DNA from: Pseudomonadota bacterium
GTDB lineage: Bacteria > Pseudomonadota > Alphaproteobacteria > Acetobacterales > Acetobacteraceae
NCBI GenBank assembly: GCA_021780935.1
Contig: JAJXXT010000043.1
Span: 1-18,990 of the forward strand
Reading direction: 5' to 3'
Length of the DNA: 18,990 nucleotides
Each line of letters begins with the position of its first letter. The stretch's first letter is position 1. Positions 8,483 to 14,569 of the stretch are shown here, one piece after another. The position numbers and the translations under genes were made by a program. The notes under the pieces are model-generated. The model was not told where the DNA came from. It saw only the letters and a program-made list of their open reading frames with translations, and made no database searches.

Positions 8483-9675
8483 CGGCGATTCCCCGCTACC
8501 GCCCGAGTGCGGCGCCGGCGATCCTGTCGGCGGGGTTCCGCCCGTTCTTCCTGCTCAGCGGATTATGGGCCGCGTTCGCGGTGCCGTTGTGGCTGCTGCT
8601 GCTAGCCGCGGGTATGGTGCTGCCGGTCGCCATGGCGCCACCGCTCTGGCACGCCCACGAAATGATCTTCGGCTTTGGGCTCGCCACCGTTGCCGGATTT
8701 CTTTTCACCGCGGTGCCGAACTGGACCGGGCGCATGCCGCTGCAGGGTGCGCCGCTCGGCGCGCTGGTGCTGCTGTGGTTCCTCGGGCGGGCGGCGATGC
8801 TGCTGGGCGGCGGCCTCGCGGCGCCGATCCCAGCCGTCCTCGACCTCGCCTTCCCGCTGGCCCTGCTGGCGGCGATCGGGCGTGAAATCCTGGCCGGGCG
8901 GAACTGGCGCAACCTGCCGGTGCTGGTGGCAATCGGCATGCTGCTGCTGGCGGATCTGCTGATGCAGATCGGCGCGGCCGGCCGCATCGCGCTGGCACTG
9001 GCAGGCGCACGGCTCGGTATCGCGACGCTGGTCGCGCTCGTCACGTTGATCGGCGGACGGATCATACCGAGCTTCACCCGCAACTGGCTGCAGCGCCGCG
9101 ACCCGCAGGGCAGGCTGCCGGCGCCATTCGGCCGGCTCGACCGTGCCGCGCTCGCAACGAGCGCCGCGGCGCTGGCGCTTTGGGTGGTGCTGCCGGATTC
9201 GGCTGCCGCCGCGGTGCTGCTGTTCGCCGCCGGGGCGGCGCACGCGCTGCGCCTGGCGCGCTGGCGTGGGATCGCCACGCTGGCCGAGCCGCTGCTGGCG
9301 GTGCTGCATCTCGGCTATGCCTGGATCGCGTTCGGGCTCGCGCTGCTGGGCGCCAACCACTTTCTCGCCCTGTTGAGCGCATCGGCCGCGCTGCATGCGC
9401 TCACGGTGGGCGCGATCGGCACCATGACGCTTGCGGTGATGGCGCGCGCCTCGCTCGGCCATACCGGCCAGGCGCTGACGTCTTCCAGCCTGCTCACCAC
9501 GGTCTTCGTGCTGGTCAGCGTCGCCGCGATCCTGCGGCTGCTGGCGGCGATCGTTCCGGGTAATTACGAATTGCTGCTCGATCTCTCGGGAGCGGCCTGG
9601 GCCGGCGCCTTCTCGCTGTTCGTGGTGCGGTTCGCCCCTCTGCTCGCCAGGTCGCGCCGGCGCGACCCGGGATGA
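8479..9675 (+). CDS. nnrS: NnrS family haem-copper membrane protein
   Basis: A 398-residue polytopic membrane protein with about twelve hydrophobic segments. NnrS proteins hold haem and copper and, in denitrifiers and Vibrio, protect against NO and iron-nitrosyl stress without being NO reductases themselves. Family marks seen here are SAGFRPFFLLSGLWA near residue 18, WHAHEMIFGFG with H58 and H60 as likely metal ligands, GFLFTAVPNWTGR, and GGRIIPSFTRNWL in the middle. The C-terminal half has ALHALTVGAIGTMTLAVMAR, also typical. The ATG overlaps the stop of the preceding small gene. NnrS genes are usually under NO-responsive control; here it sits in the nitrate reductase operon, so expression should follow nitrate respiration. 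Confidence 0.95.
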   Translation: MTAIPRYRPSAAPAILSAGFRPFFLLSGLWAAFAVPLWLLLLAAGMVLPVAMAPPLWHAHEMIFGFGLATVAGFLFTAVPNWTGRMPLQGAPLGALVLLWFLGRAAMLLGGGLAAPIPAVLDLAFPLALLAAIGREILAGRNWRNLPVLVAIGMLLLADLLMQIGAAGRIALALAGARLGIATLVALVTLIGGRIIPSFTRNWLQRRDPQGRLPAPFGRLDRAALATSAAALALWVVLPDSAAAAVLLFAAGAAHALRLARWRGIATLAEPLLAVLHLGYAWIAFGLALLGANHFLALLSASAALHALTVGAIGTMTLAVMARASLGHTGQALTSSSLLTTVFVLVSVAAILRLLAAIVPGNYELLLDLSGAAWAGAFSLFVVRFAPLLARSRRRDPG

Positions 9676-9682
9676 CGCGCCG

Positions 9683-10927
9683 ATGAATGCGATCGTGGCG
9701 CAATCGGGCGGCGATCCGGCCGAACTCGACGTCGGGACGGCGCGGGAGCGCGTGCTGGCGCTAGCGGGCGCGGTGCTGTCCGACGAGCGCGTGGCGATAC
9801 AGGATTGCCCGGGGCGCGTGCTGGCCGCACCGGTCGAGGCGCGGCTCGACCTGCCGGGCTTCGACCAATCGGCGATGGACGGCTATGCGGCGCGCGCGGC
9901 GGAGCTGGCGCCGGGCAGGCGCCTTGCCGTCACCGGGCGCACCGCTGCGGGCGAGCCGCGTGGGCGGCTGACGCCGGGCGGGGCGCATCGCATCCTGACC
10001 GGCGCACCGGTGCCGGAAGGCGCGGACGCGGTGATCGCGCAGGAACGGGTGCGGCGCGAGGGCGCGGCAATCATCGTTGCGGTGGCGTTGCCCGCAGGGA
10101 CCAATCTGCGCCGGCGGGGCGAGGACGTGCGCGCCGGTGAGCCACTGATCGCCCCCGGCACGCTGCTCGACTGGCGCCACGTCGCGATGCTCGCGGGGCA
10201 GGGAATCGACGTGGTCGAGGTCCGGCGGCGCCCGCGCGTGGCGCTGCTTTCCGGCGGGCACGAGCTGCGCGGCGCCGGCCAGCCGCTGGCGGCGGGCCAG
10301 ATCCACGATTCCAACCGGCCGATGCTCGCCGCCCTGCTCGCGACCTGGGGCGTGGAGCCGCGGTGTCTGCCGCTGTTTGCCGATCGTGCCGAGGCGGTGC
10401 GCACGGCGCTGCGCGAGGCGGCGGCCGGTGCCGACCTCGTGGTCACGACGGCCGGTATCTCGGTGGGTGAGGAGGACCACGTACGCCATGCGCTGGACGA
10501 TCTCGGCGGTTCGCTCGCGGTGCTGAAGGTGGCGATGAAGCCGGGCAAGCCGCTCGCCGCAGGGCGGCTAGGCGAGGCGTTGTTTCTTGGCCTGCCGGGC
10601 AACCCGCAGGCGGCGCTCGTCGGCGCCCTCGCCTTTCTCCGCCCGCTGCTGGCACGGCTCACCGGCACGATCACACCCGCGCCGCTGCGTGCCCGGTCCG
10701 CGTTCGCGCTCGCGCGCAAGCCCGGTCGGACCGAGTTTATCGCCGTCCGCCTCGTCCAGCGCGGGGCGGAGCTGTGGGCGGAGCGCGCGGGCCCGGAGGG
10801 TTCGGGCCGGCTGGCGCCGCTGCTCACCTCCGGCGGGATGGCGATGCTCGCGGCGCCGATCACGGAATTGCGCGCGGGCGAGATGCTCGACGTCCTGGCC
10901 TTCCAGCCCGGCCTGATCGCGCCCTGA
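9683..10927 (+). CDS. moeA: Molybdopterin molybdenumtransferase MoeA
   Basis: Inserts molybdate into adenylylated molybdopterin, giving the molybdenum cofactor that NarG needs. It has 414 residues, the usual length, with the standard domain order. FDQSAMDGYAAR (residues 60-71) is the N-terminal signature. TTAGISVGEEDH (residues 255-266, with D265) is the MogA-like nucleotide/molybdate site. MKPGKP and GLPGNPQAA follow. The C-terminal beta-domain ends with GEMLDVLAF. The gene starts 7 bp after nnrS and is probably the last gene of the operon, since the next gene converges on it. The organism may have a second, housekeeping copy elsewhere; this one looks dedicated to nitrate reductase (inference from position). 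Confidence 0.93.
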   Translation: MNAIVAQSGGDPAELDVGTARERVLALAGAVLSDERVAIQDCPGRVLAAPVEARLDLPGFDQSAMDGYAARAAELAPGRRLAVTGRTAAGEPRGRLTPGGAHRILTGAPVPEGADAVIAQERVRREGAAIIVAVALPAGTNLRRRGEDVRAGEPLIAPGTLLDWRHVAMLAGQGIDVVEVRRRPRVALLSGGHELRGAGQPLAAGQIHDSNRPMLAALLATWGVEPRCLPLFADRAEAVRTALREAAAGADLVVTTAGISVGEEDHVRHALDDLGGSLAVLKVAMKPGKPLAAGRLGEALFLGLPGNPQAALVGALAFLRPLLARLTGTITPAPLRARSAFALARKPGRTEFIAVRLVQRGAELWAERAGPEGSGRLAPLLTSGGMAMLAAPITELRAGEMLDVLAFQPGLIAP

Positions 10928-10932
10928 CAGTG

Positions 10933-10950
10933 CGGCTGACGCTTCAGCCG
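10933..10950. terminator. Possible bidirectional hairpin between moeA and RIC gene
   Basis: The inverted repeat CGGCTGA-CGCT-TCAGCCG has a 7-bp stem and a 4-nt loop. It lies in the convergent junction and overlaps the stop codon of the - strand gene. There is no T-run on either side, so intrinsic termination is uncertain. Confidence 0.35.
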
Positions 10951-11621
10951 GTGAAGCGCGGGAACAGGATGTTGTTCTCGGTGTGGATGTGCTCGACCAG
11001 GTCGTCGGCGAATTTGCGCCCGCCGCTATAGAGCGCGCGCCAGGTGGAGCAGGCTTCCTCCGGCGGGGTGAAGTCGCCGGTCAGCCGCTCCAGTTCGCGC
11101 AGGTAGTTGCCGTGGTCTTCGTGCTCGGCGAGCATCATGCCGATCGGCTGCGCGATCATCGGGTGGCCGCCCCGGCGCATCAGCGGGAACAGCACCTGTT
11201 CCTCCTTGGCCATGTGGTCCTGCAATTCGGCCAGCATGGTCTCGAGCAGGTCGGCGAGGCCGGTTGGCGCGGCCGGATGCTCGCGGTGAACCGCCTCGAC
11301 CCGGCGCGCGAGGCGGACCAGCTCCGGCAGCTCGCGGCGATGCGCCTCGTGGTAGCGCGTCTCGATCAGCCCGATCAGCTCCTCCGTGTTCTCGAGTGGC
11401 GCCGCTTTGCGCCCGAGGGCGGTGACCTCGCTCAGTTCCTGCTCCAGCGCGTCGAGCGGGAGCCCGCGGAGTGCCGCCGCCTCACCCAGCGTCACCTGCC
11501 CGCCGCAGCAGAAATCGAGCTTGTGGCGACGCAGCACGGCGGTGGCGCCGGGTGTGGTCGCGGCGATCTCGCCCAGGCGGCGCGTGGCAAAGCCGGGCTC
11601 GGAAGCGGTGGTGGCACTCAT
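10944..11621 (-). CDS. RIC/YtfE/ScdA-type di-iron iron-sulfur cluster repair protein
   Basis: A 225-residue cytoplasmic protein that repairs iron-sulfur clusters after NO or oxidative damage. The N-terminal ScdA_N (DUF542) domain, about residues 10-70, carries the C38-C39 pair in LDFCCGG. The C-terminal hemerythrin-like domain supplies di-iron ligands in RYHEAHRRELPEL, QDHMAKEEQVLFPLM, AEHEDHGNYL and HIHTENNILFPRF. The length matches E. coli YtfE (220). The start at 11621 is chosen over an in-frame ATG at 11642 because AGGAGG lies 6 nt before it. It is divergent from the NsrR-like repressor, the classic RIC/NsrR pairing, with palindromic operators in the shared promoter region. It convergently meets moeA. 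Confidence 0.93.
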   Translation of the reverse strand: MSATTASEPGFATRRLGEIAATTPGATAVLRRHKLDFCCGGQVTLGEAAALRGLPLDALEQELSEVTALGRKAAPLENTEELIGLIETRYHEAHRRELPELVRLARRVEAVHREHPAAPTGLADLLETMLAELQDHMAKEEQVLFPLMRRGGHPMIAQPIGMMLAEHEDHGNYLRELERLTGDFTPPEEACSTWRALYSGGRKFADDLVEHIHTENNILFPRFTG

Positions 11622-11710
11622 GCAGATCCTCCTGCCCGGCACCCATGGCCAGGGTTCGCCGAGCGCGACGATGCCTCGCGGGACGCGGCGGGGCGGGCGC
11701 GGCCGATATT

Positions 11711-11725
11711 GGTATCGACAATACC
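11711..11725. promoter_or_regulatory. Candidate NsrR operator 1 (GGTAT-N5-ATACC)
   Basis: Perfect 5-bp inverted repeat GGTATCGACAATACC; the flanking T/A extends it to 6 bp. It lies just downstream of the predicted -10 of the RIC gene and would cover its transcription start. It shares 13 of 15 bases with the second copy at 11748. Binding by the adjacent Rrf2 repressor is inferred. Confidence 0.65.
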
Positions 11726-11728
11726 AGT

Positions 11729-11758
11729 TTCATACCAAGTCGAATGTGGTATGGTCAA
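11729..11758 (-). promoter_or_regulatory. Predicted promoter of the RIC gene
   Basis: Read on the - strand, TTGACC (11758-11753; 5 of 6 to the sigma-70 -35) is followed after 18 bp by TATGAA (11734-11729; 4 of 6 to the -10). Transcription would start near 11722, inside operator 1, leaving a leader of about 100 nt before the ATG at 11621. Both palindromes overlap the promoter elements, as expected for repression. Confidence 0.55.
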
Positions 11759-11762
11759 TACC
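11748..11762. promoter_or_regulatory. Candidate NsrR operator 2 (GGTAT-N5-ATACC)
   Basis: Second perfect inverted repeat, GGTATGGTCAATACC, centred 37 bp from the first. It overlaps the predicted -35 of the RIC gene and ends 15 bp before the nsrR start codon, so it could control both directions. A further ATACCA at 11732-11737 pairs with TGGTAT at 11747-11752 in the opposite arrangement. Confidence 0.65.
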
Positions 11763-11777
11763 CAATAAGGGCCCTCG

Positions 11778-12221
11778 ATGCGTCTTCTCGCCGCCACCGA
11801 TTTCGCATTGCGCGTGCTGATGGTGCTGCGGCGCCAGCCGGCTGGCCGGCCGCTCAGCGTCGAGATGCTGGCGCGCGAGCTCGGCGGGTTGTCGCGCCAT
11901 CACCTGCACAAGATCGTGCAGGAGCTGACCGCGCTCGGCGTCACGCGTACAACGCGTGGGATCGCCGGCGGGGTCGCGCTGGCGGTCGATCCGGCGACGC
12001 TGCAGCTTGGCACGCTGATGCGCCGGCTGGAGAGCCGGCAACCGCTGGTGGAGTGCTTCCGGGGCCAGGGATGCACCTGCACGCTGGTCAGTGAGTGCGG
12101 ACTCAAGGGGATGCTGCGGCAGGCCGAGGACCGTTTCTACGCCGCGCTCGACGAACACACGCTCGCCGAGTGCGTGCCGTCGGAGGGGGTGACGCATGCG
12201 CCACCCACGCGTGGCGGGTGA
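11778..12221 (+). CDS. nsrR: NsrR-like Rrf2 family repressor
   Basis: A 147-residue Rrf2-family winged-helix regulator. In NsrR an NO-sensitive iron-sulfur cluster controls repression of NO-defence genes. The HTH is at about residues 26-48 (LSVEMLARELGGLSRHHLHKI) and the wing contains TRGIAGGVAL. The cluster-binding loop has C93, C99, C101 and C107 within LVECFRGQGCTCTLVSECG. C93-x7-C101-x5-C107 fits the alphaproteobacterial NsrR pattern and C99 is extra. The ATG follows AAGGG at 11767-11771, 6 nt upstream. Neighbours are RIC (divergent) and nnrU (overlapping), both typical NsrR targets. IscR or RsrR are less likely because of this context and the ECF-x-C spacing. Confidence 0.85.
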   Translation: MRLLAATDFALRVLMVLRRQPAGRPLSVEMLARELGGLSRHHLHKIVQELTALGVTRTTRGIAGGVALAVDPATLQLGTLMRRLESRQPLVECFRGQGCTCTLVSECGLKGMLRQAEDRFYAALDEHTLAECVPSEGVTHAPPTRGG

Positions 12222-12940
12222 GCACCACGCTTGCCGCAGCGATGGGCGGTTGGGGCGGATTCGCCGGCGCCTTCGCCGTTTTTCTGCTCTCGCATGCGCT
12301 GCCGACGCGACCGGCGCTGCGCGCGCGGCTGGTCGCGGCACTGGGCGAGCGGCTCTACCTCGCCACCTATGCTACGGTCTCGGTGGGTGTGCTCGTCTGG
12401 CTGATCGTGGCGGCCGGGCGGGCGCCCTACGTCGCATTGTGGCCCTACGCGGGCTGGCGAATCTGGCTCGTGAACCTCATCATGCCGCTCGCCTGCCTGC
12501 TCGTCGCGTTCGCGCTCGGGGCGGCGAATCCGCTTTCGTTCGGTGGCGGCGAGGCGGGATTCGACCCGGCACGTCCCGGCGTCGCGGGCGTGGCGCGCCA
12601 TCCGCTGCTGCTGGCGCTGGCGCTGTGGGGTGGGGCGCATATGCTCGCCAATGGCGACCTCGCGCATGTGCTGCTGTTCGGCGGCTTTGCGGGCTTCGCG
12701 CTGCTGGGCATGCACATGCTCGACAGGCGGCGGCAGCGCCGGCTCGGCGCGGCCGCCTGGGCGCGGCTGGCGGCGAACACGTCACTCTGGCCACTTTCCG
12801 CGCTGCTCGACGGACGCTGGAGGCCGCGGCCGGGCTGGGGCGCTGCGCTGCGCCTGGTCCTCGGGTTCGCGCTGTGGCTCGCCTTGCTGGCGCTGCACCC
12901 GCTGGTGATCGGGGTGTCACCGCTGCCGCCGGGTCTCTAG
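12218..12940 (+). CDS. nnrU: NnrU family membrane protein
   Basis: A membrane protein of about 240 residues of the NnrU family (PF07298), found with nitrite and NO reductase genes in denitrifiers; its exact reaction is unknown, and family members appear to be needed for proper nitrite/NO reduction. About six hydrophobic segments are visible. The family-type core VARHPLLLALALWGGAHMLANGD precedes GMHMLDRRR, a basic cytoplasmic loop. The GTG start at 12218 overlaps the nsrR stop (GTGA); an ATG at 12242 is an alternative and gives a start closer to the first membrane segment. The TAG stop lies inside the left arm of an intergenic palindromic repeat, so the C-terminal end (PPGL) is probably set by that repeat. 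Confidence 0.85.
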   Translation: MSTTLAAAMGGWGGFAGAFAVFLLSHALPTRPALRARLVAALGERLYLATYATVSVGVLVWLIVAAGRAPYVALWPYAGWRIWLVNLIMPLACLLVAFALGAANPLSFGGGEAGFDPARPGVAGVARHPLLLALALWGGAHMLANGDLAHVLLFGGFAGFALLGMHMLDRRRQRRLGAAAWARLAANTSLWPLSALLDGRWRPRPGWGAALRLVLGFALWLALLALHPLVIGVSPLPPGL

Positions 12941-12997
12941 AGCAAACTCCGGTCTGCCTGAGCCTGTCCGGCCGGGTAGACCGGACATTGCTCTAGA
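12936..12997. repeat. Palindromic intergenic repeat, unit 1
   Basis: A 62-bp imperfect palindrome. The outer arms are TCTAGAGCAA (12936-12945) and TTGCTCTAGA (12988-12997). The inner arms are CCGGTCT (12949-12955) and AGACCGG (12978-12984), with 3-nt mismatched bulges between. It resembles the TCTAGAGC-type palindromes dispersed in many alphaproteobacterial genomes (RIME/REP-like mosaics). The left arm contains the nnrU stop codon. As RNA it would fold strongly and could act as a terminator or 3' stabiliser for nsrR-nnrU. Confidence 0.8.
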
Positions 12998-13010
12998 TTG
13001 GAAGTTTCCC

Positions 13011-13058
13011 AGAGCAAGAAGTCCGACCAGATGATTCTATCTGGTCGAATATTGCTCT
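13011..13058. repeat. Palindromic intergenic repeat, unit 2
   Basis: A second palindrome sharing the outer arms of unit 1: AGAGCAA (13011-13017) and TTGCTCT (13052-13058). It has a different inner stem, CGACCAGAT-GATTCT-ATCTGGTCG (13024-13047, 9 bp, 6-nt loop). It is followed by another CTCTAGAG at 13055-13062. Together the two units look like one mosaic repeat element. Confidence 0.8.
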
Positions 13059-13249
13059 AGAGCCAACCGAAGAGGCGCTTGGAAAGCCGGGCCCCGGAAT
13101 TTTTGGTGGCGCGCGGCACGTGGTCACATCCTCGCGTCACGAACTCGTCTGATGCCGGCCCCATCTGCCCTGCGGTCCGGTCCCGCGGCTCCACCGTGAA
13201 GGCCGGAATCGACGGTGCTTCTCGTGCGGCATTCCATCGGGCGGACGCT
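13059..13249. other. Intergenic region without a recognisable gene
   Basis: This is the remainder of the gap between the palindromic repeats and the terminator-like hairpin downstream of the PEP-CTERM gene. Short open frames exist on both strands but have no family features or ribosome binding sites. I see no RNA gene or mobile element end here. Confidence 0.5.
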
Positions 13250-13274
13250 CTGGCCAGGGTCAGGTCCTGGCCAG
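13250..13274 (-). terminator. Terminator-like hairpin after the PEP-CTERM gene
   Basis: A perfect 9-bp stem, CTGGCCAGG-GTCAGGT-CCTGGCCAG, lies 14 bp downstream of the - strand stop codon. It is a strong GC hairpin but has no clear T-run, so it may terminate weakly or protect the 3' end. Confidence 0.5.
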
Positions 13275-13288
13275 GCGTCGGGCCCAAC

Positions 13289-13999
13289 TCAGGTTGCGCG
13301 GCGGCGGCGCGCGAGGCCGAGTCCGACCAGGCCGACGCCGAGAACCGCCATGCTCGCAGGCTCCGGTACCCCGTTGTTGTTGTCGCCACCGCAACCGTTT
13401 CCGGCGCAGCCGTACGTGTAGGAATTTGAGGCAAAGGTGCCGGTGTTGCCGTTCTGGCCGAGATCGGCCGCGAAGTAATAGCCCTCGCCCTTGCCGTTTT
13501 TGTTCTGCTCCGTGCTGGTCACGAAATCGCTGTACGCGATCGTGTCGCCAGTCGGGACCGTGATGCTGAGGTCGAGCACGGCGCTGAGGTTGCTCGAGGT
13601 GCCCCCGTGCGGGCAGCCTGTCGCCGAGCACCAGATCGCGTTGGTGTAGACGCCATAGGGATTGGCCGTGTAGGGGCCGGCCACGCCCGGGGAGGCGAAG
13701 TCCCCAGCGTTCGCCCCGGTAATCGCGATGTTGGCGATACTCTCGGTCGCGCTGTCGAGGCTGAAGGCGAACAGCGTGTGCGGCCCGCCCGTGTTGGCCC
13801 AGACGAAACCGTTTTTCAGCACGACGCTGAGGTCGATCTGAGTGCTGCTGGTTTGCGTCAGCGTCACCACGCCGGGCAGACCGGAGGTTCCGGTGACCCC
13901 CGTCTGGTCCAGGTTGAACATCTCCGTCGGTGTGGCAAATGCAGCCGGCGCCGCCAGCAAAGCCGCCGCCGCCGCGATGGGAAGAACCAGATGACGCAT
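13289..13999 (-). CDS. PEP-CTERM sorted exported protein
   Basis: A 236-residue exported protein of unknown function. A signal peptide covers about residues 1-22 (basic MRHL, hydrophobic alanine/leucine core, cleavage after AFA). The central part is rich in Thr, Ser, Asn and Gly, as expected for a beta-sandwich surface or matrix protein, and has two cysteine pairs (WCSATGC and YGCAGNGCGG). The C-terminus is a full PEP-CTERM sorting signal: VPEPAS, a membrane helix (MAVLGVGLVGLGLA), then RRRRAT. Such proteins are cut and moved to the cell surface by an exosortase. ATG 13999 is preferred over the GTG at 14011 because GAGGGG lies 4 nt before it. No exosortase gene lies in this window. Confidence 0.88.
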   Translation of the reverse strand: MRHLVLPIAAAAALLAAPAAFATPTEMFNLDQTGVTGTSGLPGVVTLTQTSSTQIDLSVVLKNGFVWANTGGPHTLFAFSLDSATESIANIAITGANAGDFASPGVAGPYTANPYGVYTNAIWCSATGCPHGGTSSNLSAVLDLSITVPTGDTIAYSDFVTSTEQNKNGKGEGYYFAADLGQNGNTGTFASNSYTYGCAGNGCGGDNNNGVPEPASMAVLGVGLVGLGLARRRRAT

Positions 14000-14291
14000 G
14001 ACACCCCTCACAACTCGCGATCCGTCTAAAGCTTAATACATAAAGCTTCCGAAAGAGTCCATTAACAATTTTGCGATCCGAGAGAGATTTTTTCGCACGC
14101 CGCCAGGTCGGGCCCGGGCCCGACCGAGTTTAGCGAAACGAGGCTGCCCGGTTTTCATGGCCGGTCCGGCTGCCGTTGCGCCAGCGGCGCGGCGCGGCAA
14201 GGGTGTTACCGGGCGGGGCGACGAGGCCCGCAAGGGCGGTGCCGCGCCTTTTATAAGACGTTTCCATCTTAATTCGTCGATCTTTGTTCCT

Positions 14292-14319
14292 ATGTCGGCG
14301 TTTGGCGCCAAGGCGACAT
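14292..14319. repeat. Compound palindrome around TTGGCGCCAA
   Basis: A perfect 10-bp palindrome TTGGCGCCAA (14302-14311) is flanked by ATGTCG (14292-14297) and its complement CGACAT (14314-14319), with unequal spacers of 4 and 2 nt. It could be a dispersed intergenic repeat or a regulator site; the sequence alone does not tell. Confidence 0.5.
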
Positions 14320-14434
14320 TTCAAATCATTCGCATCGTCGTATTTTAATGACGTTCGTGATGGCGGGGCGTATTTTCCTCAGAACGCGCAACCGATGCTC
14401 TGGTGACCTCCACCGCGTCAATTAAGATCACGCG

Positions 14435-14446
14435 CGAATCGATTCG
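14435..14446. promoter_or_regulatory. 12-bp perfect palindrome CGAATCGATTCG
   Basis: A short perfect palindrome 123 bp upstream of the PEP-CTERM gene at 14570. It could be an operator, but a palindrome of this length may also arise by chance. Confidence 0.25.
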
Positions 14447-14569
14447 AAAGCCCGACGAGCCATGCCGCTGCCTCCTCAACGCCCTACTGTTCCGACCAGC
14501 GTAGCGCTTCCGGTCGTTCGCGCCGGGATCGCGCCGCTGCCGCACCGCGCTGCCGCGGGGGGCTGAGTC

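Larger units (their letters stand above)
14000..14569. other. Long intergenic region with AT-rich patch and palindromes
   Basis: This 570-bp gap lies between two divergent PEP-CTERM genes and should hold both promoters. Positions 14027-14095 are clearly AT-richer than the surroundings. They contain a direct repeat TAAAGCTT (14027-14034 and 14041-14048) and a T6 run near 14090. On the - strand, TATGTA or TATTAA between 14034 and 14046 could be a -10 for the gene ending at 13289, but no good -35 accompanies it. Palindromes occur at 14292-14319 and 14435-14446. Short open frames here have no protein features. Confidence 0.5.

Noticed and set aside
8496..9462. Two long - strand frames opposite nnrS
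   Set aside because: NnrS motifs on the + strand are clear; the antisense products are Arg/Ser/Gln-rich and unlike real proteins.
9883..10863. 326-aa - strand frame opposite moeA
   Set aside because: Antisense shadow; MoeA signatures fix the + strand as coding.
12936..13062. Insertion sequence or MITE with terminal repeats
   Set aside because: The arms are internal to two short palindromes; no transposase, no clear target-site duplication seen, so a REP/RIME-like repeat is the better call.
14033..14348. Small overlapping open frames in the AT-rich intergenic region
   Set aside because: They run through palindromes, lack ribosome binding sites and protein features, and look like translated repeat DNA.
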